Source: UBA1664 sp964531715
GTDB lineage: Bacteria; Pseudomonadota; Alphaproteobacteria; Micavibrionales; UBA1664
Direction: 5' to 3'
Assembly (NCBI GenBank): GCA_964531715.1
Contig: CAZHEE010000001.1
Location: 186,001-250,000, forward strand
Length of the DNA stretch: 64,000 bases
Shown here piece by piece: positions 1-6,128 of the stretch. The position numbers and the translations under genes were made by a program. The number at the start of each line of letters is the position of its first letter. The stretch's first letter is position 1. A model generated the notes under the pieces. The model made no database searches. It worked only from the letters and a program-made list of their open reading frames with translations, and was not told the origin of the DNA.

Positions 1-575
1 CTTGTATTTGCTTGTGTCAAAAAGCCCGACAAGCTATCTCTGTCACATAAATCAACTACAGCTTGAGCTTCAATCCATATTCTTTGCTCATCTCTATTTA
101 GCTCTTGAAAACCAGGATGGCAATGAGACCGTGATAATTGAACTGCAGCTTGTTCAATAGCATTTTTAAGTCGATGATTTACATCCCATGTATAATTGAA
201 AATCTTAAAAAGTTCTAATGCTAATCTTGATTGTTCAATCGCAAATTGCCCCCACTCTGAAGGTTGTAATGAATATGGCCTTAACAATCTTGCGGAACGA
301 CTAACTGCACAGTCCAATGTTTCAATTTTATCATCAGAAGGCTCAGCCAAATATATTTCATCACCTAGCCATTTGATCAAAAAATCCATAGTGGATAAAT
401 GATACCCAACTCCTGCAAAATGCATACGTAAGTCGCCTTTCACTTCAGGTTTCCAATTACCTGCTTTCCATTTACCGTCTGATAAAATAACAGGCTTATC
501 CCATTGCGTATTGCCTGAAACATCATGAAAATTATGGACTGATGTTGCTCGCGCTTTTGTGCATTTAAAATACAT
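1..575 (-). CDS. Unknown protein, C-terminus cut by window edge
   Basis: An open frame of 191 codons runs from an ATG at 575 off the left edge without a stop, so the C-terminus is missing. A GGGA sequence lies about 7 nt before the ATG, inside the end of the upstream avidin-like gene, whose stop is only 2 nt away; the two genes should be co-transcribed and perhaps translationally coupled. I do not recognise the family. The N-terminal half is rich in W, G and H, followed by a stretch with IYLAE, then DDKIE and a RSARLLRP segment. That layout vaguely recalls phage-type proteins that describe a permitted position or shape, but I cannot support a function. No signal peptide or membrane segment is seen. 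Base composition is clearly A+T-richer than the housekeeping genes to the right, suggesting acquired DNA. Confidence 0.7.
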   Translation of the reverse strand, partial: MYFKCTKARATSVHNFHDVSGNTQWDKPVILSDGKWKAGNWKPEVKGDLRMHFAGVGYHLSTMDFLIKWLGDEIYLAEPSDDKIETLDCAVSRSARLLRPYSLQPSEWGQFAIEQSRLALELFKIFNYTWDVNHRLKNAIEQAAVQLSRSHCHPGFQELNRDEQRIWIEAQAVVDLCDRDSLSGFLTQANT

Positions 576-577
576 AT

Positions 578-940
578 TTAATTCCCAGTATGTTTAAATA
601 TATCAACACCTGTTAGAAATGTATTCCAAAGTTGTGTTTCTCTATTTTGACTTTCATCTTCATAGGCGCGCGCTAAATGCCAAAAGCATTTTATATAGTT
701 TAAATTTCTTTCTTCATCCAAGACCAGACGCCCGCACCAAGAAGTAATCGACCTGTGGTTTTCCCAACTAACAACAAAATTAATCAAATTTTGATTTACA
801 AAGCCATGCATAGAAAACCATCTATCTAGAGTTTTCTTAGGGCTATTTGTTTTATAAGAGCCAGAAAGAATGCCGTTTTCAATTTTTTCTAAATTTAAAA
901 GAGAACCATTCTCATTCTTCCAAATTCCTACTTTAATCAT
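578..940 (-). CDS. Avidin/streptavidin-family biotin-binding protein
   Basis: A 120-residue protein that aligns by eye over its whole length with streptavidin. The first strand has GIWKNENGS, the second GSYKT, then SWENH, SITSWCG, CFWHL and finally LWNTFLTGVDIF. Streptavidin biotin contacts map as N23=N9, S27=S13, Y43=Y29, S45=T31, W79=W59, S88=S64, T90=T66, W92=W68, W108=W87, L110=L89, W120=W105 and D128=D113; all are kept (S45 as T, as in chicken avidin). The Trp equivalent to W120, which crosses the subunit interface, is present, favouring a tetramer over the dimeric rhizavidin type (inference). Unlike most known bacterial avidins there is no signal peptide, and an in-frame TAG at 950-952 rules out an upstream extension. 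ATG 940 is preferred over GTG 949 because the AGGTG ribosome site overlaps that GTG. Cysteines 69 and 85 are unusual. Function inferred: binding or sequestering biotin. Confidence 0.88.
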   Translation of the reverse strand: MIKVGIWKNENGSLLNLEKIENGILSGSYKTNSPKKTLDRWFSMHGFVNQNLINFVVSWENHRSITSWCGRLVLDEERNLNYIKCFWHLARAYEDESQNRETQLWNTFLTGVDIFKHTGN

Positions 941-946
941 CTGAAG

Positions 947-951
947 CACCT
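947..951 (-). promoter_or_regulatory. Ribosome binding site of the avidin-like gene
   Basis: AGGTG lies 6 nt before the ATG at 940. It includes the alternative GTG start (949), so it decides for the ATG and a 120-residue product without a leader. Confidence 0.55.
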
Positions 952-1025
952 AAATTTAATTATGAAATTTATATAGAGAAGATAGAGTCAAATGTCCAAA
1001 AATAATTATTCACACTTTTTGAATC

Positions 1026-2015
1026 TTAAAACCATTTAAGGAATTTGAAAATCAGGCTGACCAGCGCGATAAAACCTAGACAGGTTGCTGTAACAATCCA
1101 GAAGGCGGCATTATAATCCGCGCCGGGCATACCCCCGACATTAATCCCGAGCAAGCCCGTCAAAAAACCGAGCGGTAGAAATATCGCGGCGATAATTGAG
1201 AGCAAATACATATTTTTATTCATTTTATCGGCAAGAATGCTCGATAATTCATCTTTAATAACTTGAGCGCGTTCCCGCACGGCGTCCAGTTCCTCAACAT
1301 AGCGGAGCACGCGATCATAATTCTCATTTATCCGCCGTTTATGTTCAGCCTCAAGCCATGGCAGGGAAGAGCTTCGCATTGCCGACATGACCTCTTTTTG
1401 AGGTGCAATGTAACGGCGTAGAATTATAGCCTTTTTCCTGATATCGACAATATCATGGCGAAACCGCACATCGGCACTGCCTAAGATCGCTTCTTCAACG
1501 TTATCTGTTCGCTCATCCAACTCGAGCATAACTGGTTCCATCCTTTGAAACAGCCGCGTTGTCAAAGCCACAAAAAAATCGGCGGCATCATATGGGCCTT
1601 TGCCTGCTTCAAGCCTATCGCGAATATCCTGAACAGCCTTGAGCGGCCTGAACTGGGTTGAGATAATGCGGTTTTCATCAATCCAGAAACGGATTGAAAT
1701 CATGTCTTCAGGCTCAGCATTATCGTTCAAATTGACCCCGCGCAAAATGACCAGCGCACCGCCCTCATGTTCGGTCACGCGCGGGCGCGTTTCTTCCGCC
1801 AGCAAAGCTTCACGGATAAGCGGGTCAAGGTAGGCAAGATTGTTTTTTAACCAGCTCATTGTCTCAGGCGCGGCGGCATCCATATGAAGCCATGCCATCT
1901 GCTTTGCGTTTATAGTATCGATAATTGCCTGGCCGGAAAGTACTTCGCCACGTCCTTTACCATTAAAGCCGTAAGCACTGATAATGAAATCAGTAGGGTT
2001 TAAAGTGATAGTCAT
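1026..2015 (-). CDS. zntB: ZntB/CorA-family metal transporter
   Basis: A 329-residue CorA-superfamily protein: a long N-terminal cytoplasmic domain with charged helices (about 1-265) followed by two membrane helices at the C-terminus (about 270-290 and 303-325). Between them is the signature loop GINVGGMPG; the GIN plus GG.PG form is characteristic of the ZntB branch (Zn2+ transport) rather than the GMN of CorA Mg2+ channels. Length fits ZntB. It is monocistronic: the avidin-like gene follows 85 nt downstream on the same strand but differs in composition. Substrate assignment is by subfamily motif only. Confidence 0.85.
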   Translation of the reverse strand: MTITLNPTDFIISAYGFNGKGRGEVLSGQAIIDTINAKQMAWLHMDAAAPETMSWLKNNLAYLDPLIREALLAEETRPRVTEHEGGALVILRGVNLNDNAEPEDMISIRFWIDENRIISTQFRPLKAVQDIRDRLEAGKGPYDAADFFVALTTRLFQRMEPVMLELDERTDNVEEAILGSADVRFRHDIVDIRKKAIILRRYIAPQKEVMSAMRSSSLPWLEAEHKRRINENYDRVLRYVEELDAVRERAQVIKDELSSILADKMNKNMYLLSIIAAIFLPLGFLTGLLGINVGGMPGADYNAAFWIVTATCLGFIALVSLIFKFLKWF

Positions 2016-2067
2016 TATTTAAAAGTGTAAACTTAAAAATGCATGTTTGCCAGTCAATATAATGTTA

Positions 2068-2167
2068 TCCCCTCTTCCTTTAGTGAGAGGGTTTAGAATA
2101 GCTCCCTCATTCGCCTCCCCCCGTATCAAGTATGGGGGTCAGCACCTTCTCCCTATAGGGAGAAGGA
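2068..2167. repeat. Intergenic palindromic element, CCCTCTCCC family
   Basis: Fills most of the gap between the BPL_N-like gene and zntB. It has a CCTCTTCC/AGAGGG hairpin at the left, a CCCCC/GGGGG hairpin in the middle and a CTTCTCCC/GGGAGAAGG hairpin at the right. Related copies lie at 11081, 28839 and 57062, and a coding copy at 8061 in mutS. Confidence 0.75.
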
Positions 2168-2173
2168 TTTTTA

Positions 2174-2965
2174 TCACAACAATGAAAGAAGAATTGATTT
2201 AAAAAATGCACTTTGTAATTCTTCATGAGGCATGAGGGCTTCGAGGGCTTTTTGCTCTCTATCATAAGAGGGGTTGAGCAATTTATAATGACTGTCTGTT
2301 AAAACATACCCAAAGCGTTCAATATGGGGCGATGAGAGGATATAGCGACCTTGACCGTATGTTCCGCCAATTACGGCAGGTGGGTTATCGGGTAATTCGG
2401 CATAGGTTGCCAGAACCCGCGCATCGTTACCCCCGCCTTGAGCGGGGGCCTGATGGAGAGGATCCCCGCTCGGGGGCGGGGAAGACGAATTAATTGTAAA
2501 AACCGGTCCACCATTATATTGAGTAAGAAACTCCTGACCATACGCAGTTTGAAGCTTTACGGCTTTTACCCATGACCCTTCATAAATTGAGTCCTGATTT
2601 TCAATCCAGTCATAGATGGGGCCAATCGCGCATCCGTTATAAAATGCCAATTCGCGGGCGCCTGCAATCTCTCCCTTATTCCAGTCCAGCGAAGAACATC
2701 CGTAATATGCGCCAGCGCATGAGCCAAAATAACGACCGCCTGCCCTTACAAAATTTTTGATAATTTGGTTAGCTTCACCATTGAGTTTTTCACAAAAATA
2801 GAGATCCGCGCCACCCGGCATGATGAGGAGTTTTGCGCTTTTCAAACAGCCATCACATATCATACTCGCGGTGCAAAACCGCACATCTATTTCAGGTAAA
2901 ACAGCCTGAATAACCATTTGAATATGCACATTATTATAAATACCGTCACTGTATATATAGATCAC
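2174..2965 (-). CDS. BPL_N domain protein, class I amidotransferase-like
   Basis: A 263-residue protein of the family named after the N-terminal region of eukaryotic biotin-protein ligase (BPL_N). It has the class I glutamine-amidotransferase fold signals: LLIMPGGADL near residue 50 and the nucleophile elbow G-S-C-A-G-A-Y-Y-G near residue 80, then a glycine-rich GGTYGQGRYILSSPH segment late in the protein. The bacterial function is not known and there is no ligase domain. It starts with GTG at 2965, overlapping the TGA of zapE (GTGA), so translation is coupled. A palindromic element inserted at 2425-2488 adds about 21 residues rich in P, G and A in frame. No signal peptide is seen. Confidence 0.8.
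   Translation of the reverse strand: MIYIYSDGIYNNVHIQMVIQAVLPEIDVRFCTASMICDGCLKSAKLLIMPGGADLYFCEKLNGEANQIIKNFVRAGGRYFGSCAGAYYGCSSLDWNKGEIAGARELAFYNGCAIGPIYDWIENQDSIYEGSWVKAVKLQTAYGQEFLTQYNGGPVFTINSSSPPPSGDPLHQAPAQGGGNDARVLATYAELPDNPPAVIGGTYGQGRYILSSPHIERFGYVLTDSHYKLLNPSYDREQKALEALMPHEELQSAFFKSILLSLL
2425..2488 (-). repeat. In-frame palindromic element inside the BPL_N gene
   Basis: On the coding strand it reads CCCGAGCGGGGATC, then a spacer, then CAGGCCCCCGCTCAAGG and CGGGGGTAACGA, forming G+C hairpins. It encodes PSGDPLHQAPAQGGGND with no frame loss. The same sequence, in the same orientation and frame, occurs in lepA (43624-43713). Confidence 0.85.
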
Positions 2966-4017
2966 GCTAAATACTTCTCCCCTTGCATTTCAATGAGGCG
3001 AGAGATTGTCCGCTCAAATTCAAATGCATGATCATCGCCTTGATACAGATTTTGAGGAATATCCTCGGCGTTCATTATCACTCTGACTTTCGCGTCATAA
3101 AGCGTATCAATCAGTGTGATAAAGCGTTTCAGTGTGTTTCTATCTTCCCCATTCATTACCGGCACATGATTAATAAAAACCGTCTGATAAGCCTCCGCCA
3201 AAACTTTATAATCTTTGGCTGAACGAGCCTCACCACACAAAACATTAAAGGATATCCATGCATGACTTGGTGAAGCGTATTCTATACCAAGTGTGCGTGA
3301 GCCGATAGCAAGCTGCGTCTCCTTAACCGTCTCACCATAGGTTAGAGTCTTAAATAGTTTTTGCATTTTGGGCTCGTTATTGATGAAATAAACGCCATCG
3401 TCACGGAGGGCTTGCTGTCGATAATCAATATCACCGCCAAGGTAAAAGACATCCATATGCGCCTTTAAAACAGGGATAAATGGCAAGAACCGCGAGCGTT
3501 GTAAGCCATTTTGATAAAGATTATCCGGCTCAACATTACTGGTTGTAATAACGGTTATACCGGTCTTAAAGATATGGTTAAACAACTCAGCCAAAATCAT
3601 CGCATCGGCAATGTCATAAACTTGAAATTCATCGAAACACAGCACACGGATATGGCTAGCCAAGTCTTGCGCGATATGGCGCAACGGGTCGCGCCCCTTA
3701 CCATCCTCGCGGAGCATTTTAATTGTATTATGGATGTCCATCATAAAAATGTTAAAATGCACACGGCGTTTCTCTGCGATTGGTAAAGCCTTATAAAACT
3801 GATCCATCAGCATGGTTTTACCGCGCCCGACACCACCCCACAGATACAACCCCTTAGGCGTTTTTGTTTTCCTGAAAAATGAGAACCCTTTTTTCTCTGG
3901 CTTTATCAAGGCTTGGTAGATTTTGTTAAGGTGACTGACGGCTTCCGCCTGAGCCTTATCCTCGCGCAAATCATTTATGAGCGCAAATTGCTGGAATAAA
4001 GTTTCAAAGTCTGTCAT
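2962..4017 (-). CDS. zapE: ZapE/AFG1-family cell division ATPase
   Basis: A 351-residue AFG1-like P-loop ATPase; in E. coli ZapE acts on the FtsZ ring during constriction, and in eukaryotes Lace1/Afg1 supports respiratory complex assembly. The Walker A is GGVGRGKT near residue 60 and the Walker B is VLCFDEFQVYD, followed by a TTSNVEPD segment typical of the family. ATG 4017 is chosen because GGATAG lies 5 nt upstream and the family pattern begins at MTDFETLF; an ATG at 4029 and an upstream start at 4062 are possible but would run into exonuclease III on the other strand. The BPL_N-like gene is coupled at the 3' end by a 4-nt overlap. Confidence 0.93.
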   Translation of the reverse strand: MTDFETLFQQFALINDLREDKAQAEAVSHLNKIYQALIKPEKKGFSFFRKTKTPKGLYLWGGVGRGKTMLMDQFYKALPIAEKRRVHFNIFMMDIHNTIKMLREDGKGRDPLRHIAQDLASHIRVLCFDEFQVYDIADAMILAELFNHIFKTGITVITTSNVEPDNLYQNGLQRSRFLPFIPVLKAHMDVFYLGGDIDYRQQALRDDGVYFINNEPKMQKLFKTLTYGETVKETQLAIGSRTLGIEYASPSHAWISFNVLCGEARSAKDYKVLAEAYQTVFINHVPVMNGEDRNTLKRFITLIDTLYDAKVRVIMNAEDIPQNLYQGDDHAFEFERTISRLIEMQGEKYLA

Positions 4018-4027
4018 TTTGCTATCC

Positions 4028-4798
4028 ATGAAGATTGCATCATGGAACATCAATTCAATCAAGGCAAGGGCGGATCATGTCGCGCAATGGCTGGACAAGG
4101 CCGCGCCTGACATCCTGTTCATGCAGGAATTAAAAGGCATTGCCGAAAATTTCCCGCGTGAGATGTTTGAGGAACGCGGCTATTTCCACCTCGCCATTAA
4201 CGGGCAAAAAACCTATAACGGTGTTGCGATTGCCTCAAAACATGCTTTTGATTTTATCAGCGACAGTATTTTGGATGGTGATGAGCAAGCGCGCTACCTC
4301 GAAATTGAGATTGATGGCCTGCGCATGATAAATGTTTATTGCCCGAATGGTAATCCGGTCGAAAGTGAGAAATATCCCTATAAATTACAGTGGTTTGACG
4401 CTTTGATTAAACGTTTGGAGGTTTTGAGGGCTGAAAATACGCCTTTTCTGATTGGCGGAGACTTTAATATTATCCCAACCGAAAAAGATGTGCATGATGC
4501 GAAGGCTTGGCAGGGTGATGCGCTTTACCGCCCTGAAACCCATGCCCTCTGGCGACGTATGGTCTATAGCGGTTTGTATGATGCCTATCGCATGTGCCAC
4601 CCGCATGAGGCAGATTGTTACAGCTTTTGGGATTATCAGGCGGGCGCATGGCCTCAAAATAAAGGGATTAGAATTGACCATTTTCTTCTCTCTCCCACGC
4701 TTGCAGATGGGCTTGTTTCTTGTGACATTGACCGCGAGCCGAGAGGTTGGGACAAGGCGTCCGACCATACGCCAATTGTTATTAAGGTTGATAGTTAG
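4028..4798 (+). CDS. xthA: Exodeoxyribonuclease III
   Basis: A 256-residue Mg2+-dependent AP endonuclease and 3' exonuclease of the ExoIII (EEP) family for base excision repair. The family start MKIASWNINSIKAR fixes the ATG at 4028. Further motifs are LFMQELK (metal-binding Glu), GGDFNIIP, IRIDHFLLS and the terminal ASDHTPI with the catalytic His. The start codon lies only 10 nt from the divergent zapE start, so the promoter of each gene must lie within or very close to the other gene. No clear Shine-Dalgarno sequence is visible. Confidence 0.95.
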   Translation: MKIASWNINSIKARADHVAQWLDKAAPDILFMQELKGIAENFPREMFEERGYFHLAINGQKTYNGVAIASKHAFDFISDSILDGDEQARYLEIEIDGLRMINVYCPNGNPVESEKYPYKLQWFDALIKRLEVLRAENTPFLIGGDFNIIPTEKDVHDAKAWQGDALYRPETHALWRRMVYSGLYDAYRMCHPHEADCYSFWDYQAGAWPQNKGIRIDHFLLSPTLADGLVSCDIDREPRGWDKASDHTPIVIKVDS

Positions 4799-4870
4799 AA
4801 TAATCGCAAATCTTAAAAACACTTTTTTAAATATTTATAAAATGTAAAGTTGCTTTAAAAGGTAGAATAG

Positions 4871-5290
4871 ATGGATATTTTTTATAAAAAGCCTGTTACT
4901 CAAAAACACCCTATGGGTTGTGCCGTTGCCTGTGTAGCCTATATCTTGAGTATCGAGTATGAAAACGCCTTAAAGCTTTTTACTGATAAAAGAGGAGCAT
5001 GGTCGAAAGGATTTTATTGCAACGAAATTGTTGAAGCATTGAGTAATGGCGGCCTGCATAACTATGACTATAAAGAAATTGAAATTGATACAGATATTCC
5101 AAAACAATATAATATGGTTGTTTTTGCAGAACGCTGCATTGAGCTGCCAGAAGGACATTTTTTAGTTTCAACTCCACATGGGTGGATGGATCCATGGGTA
5201 AATCATCCTTTTATAGTGCCAGCAAAATCTGGCTATGTTAAAAATTTGCCCTCAAAACCATCTTGGATTGTTTATCAAAATGATGTGTAG
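4871..5290 (+). CDS. Small putative C39-like cysteine peptidase fold
   Basis: A 139-residue protein, A+T-richer than its neighbours, with AGGTAGA upstream. The N-terminus HPMGCAVACVAYIL resembles the Cys-helix of C39/papain-like enzymes (nucleophile Cys near residue 17), and a later GHFLVSTPHGWMDPW supplies a His and an Asp/Asn in the right order. No leader peptide or membrane segment is seen. It could be a degenerate or immunity-type member; a peptidase activity is only inferred from the motif order. It stands alone between xthA and the HMA gene. Confidence 0.5.
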   Translation: MDIFYKKPVTQKHPMGCAVACVAYILSIEYENALKLFTDKRGAWSKGFYCNEIVEALSNGGLHNYDYKEIEIDTDIPKQYNMVVFAERCIELPEGHFLVSTPHGWMDPWVNHPFIVPAKSGYVKNLPSKPSWIVYQNDV

Positions 5291-5322
5291 ACTTTCAGTC
5301 TTTAAAATATAAAATTATTTTT

Positions 5323-5598
5323 ATGAGAAAAATTTTTTTACCGCTTTTATTAATTTTTATAACCATGCCTGTCTTTGCTGAGACGATAACTGTCTCAGTC
5401 GAGGGCATGCATTGCATTAATTGCGTCATGGCGTTAACCGAAACCTTTGAAAAACAAGATGCGGTTCAAAGCGTTGATATCACACTTGAAAACGGTCTTG
5501 TCACTCTTGAAACCAAAGATGATATGATTTTTACCGATAAAACCATCCGCGACCTCATTACACGCTCCGGTTATGAAGTGACGGGGATTAAACGATGA
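5323..5598 (+). CDS. Periplasmic heavy-metal-binding HMA protein
   Basis: A 91-residue protein: a signal peptide (residues 1-19, ending VFA-E) followed by one ferredoxin-like HMA domain with the metal site GMHCINC (C31, C34). This is the MerP/CopZ architecture, so it probably binds Cu+ or another soft metal in the periplasm. It overlaps the start of erpA by 4 nt (ATGA), so the two are translationally coupled. The substrate metal cannot be told from sequence. Confidence 0.85.
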   Translation: MRKIFLPLLLIFITMPVFAETITVSVEGMHCINCVMALTETFEKQDAVQSVDITLENGLVTLETKDDMIFTDKTIRDLITRSGYEVTGIKR

Positions 5599-5942
5599 GC
5601 ATTGAGAATAATTTTGACTTTACAGTGACAGACGCCGCGGCAGGGCGCATTGCGGAGATTATCACACAGCAAAATTTAAGCGATAATCATTTTTTTCGTC
5701 TGACGGTGGATAGTGGAGGATGCTCCGGCTATCAATATCGTATGGATATGGATGATGACTTGGCCGAGGATGATTATATTATTGAGCGCGGCGGGGTTAA
5801 AACAGTTATCGATACTGTCTCAGCGCCATTCCTCAGTGGCTCTATATTAGATTATGAATCATCTCTCGGCGGTTCTGTTTTAAAAGTGATTAATCCCAAT
5901 GCCACATCCTCTTGCGGTTGCGGTATTTCGTTTAATGCCTAA
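5595..5942 (+). CDS. erpA: Iron-sulfur cluster insertion protein ErpA
   Basis: A 115-residue A-type Fe-S carrier of the HesB/IscA family. The three conserved cysteines are C43 in DSGGCSGY and C107/C109 in SSCGCGISF. It delivers clusters to apo-proteins in the cytoplasm. It is coupled to the HMA gene by an ATGA overlap. ErpA is preferred over IscA because no isc or suf genes are adjacent, but the distinction is not firm. Confidence 0.88.
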   Translation: MSIENNFDFTVTDAAAGRIAEIITQQNLSDNHFFRLTVDSGGCSGYQYRMDMDDDLAEDDYIIERGGVKTVIDTVSAPFLSGSILDYESSLGGSVLKVINPNATSSCGCGISFNA

Positions 5943-5965
5943 AGATTTACATTAAGATTAATATT

Positions 5966-6053
5966 CGTCATTACACGTTTTTCGTAAGAAAATACGTGTA
6001 ATCCATACTGTATTTCTGGATTGCACGTATTGCGTTGCAAACGTGCAATGACG
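5966..6053. repeat. Double-hairpin CGTCATT element, copy 1
   Basis: Two hairpins in a row: CGTCATTACACG with an inverted ACGTGTAATCCA, then TGGATTGCACGT with an inverted ACGTGCAATGACG. The whole is also an inverted repeat ending in CGTCATT/AATGACG. Copies of the same design lie at 19374, 38449, 44958 and 47018, always between genes; probably a MITE- or REP-like element that may also end transcription after erpA. Confidence 0.85.
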
Positions 6054-6128
6054 ATAGAAAAGAAAATACCTGTTCGAAACTTGAAGCCTTGCCTTGCTTA
6101 AATCTCTCTTTCGCGGTTAAGTAAAGTC

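Noticed and set aside
196..402. 68-codon frame on the plus strand
   Set aside because: It lies antisense to the long open frame 575 to 1, has no ribosome site and resembles no family.
578..2965. A biotin operon joining the avidin and the BPL_N protein
   Set aside because: A zntB-like gene with its own composition lies between them, the BPL_N protein has no ligase domain, and no bio genes are near.
4385..4822. 145-codon antisense frame in xthA
   Set aside because: A shadow of a well-conserved exonuclease gene, with no start signal or family match.
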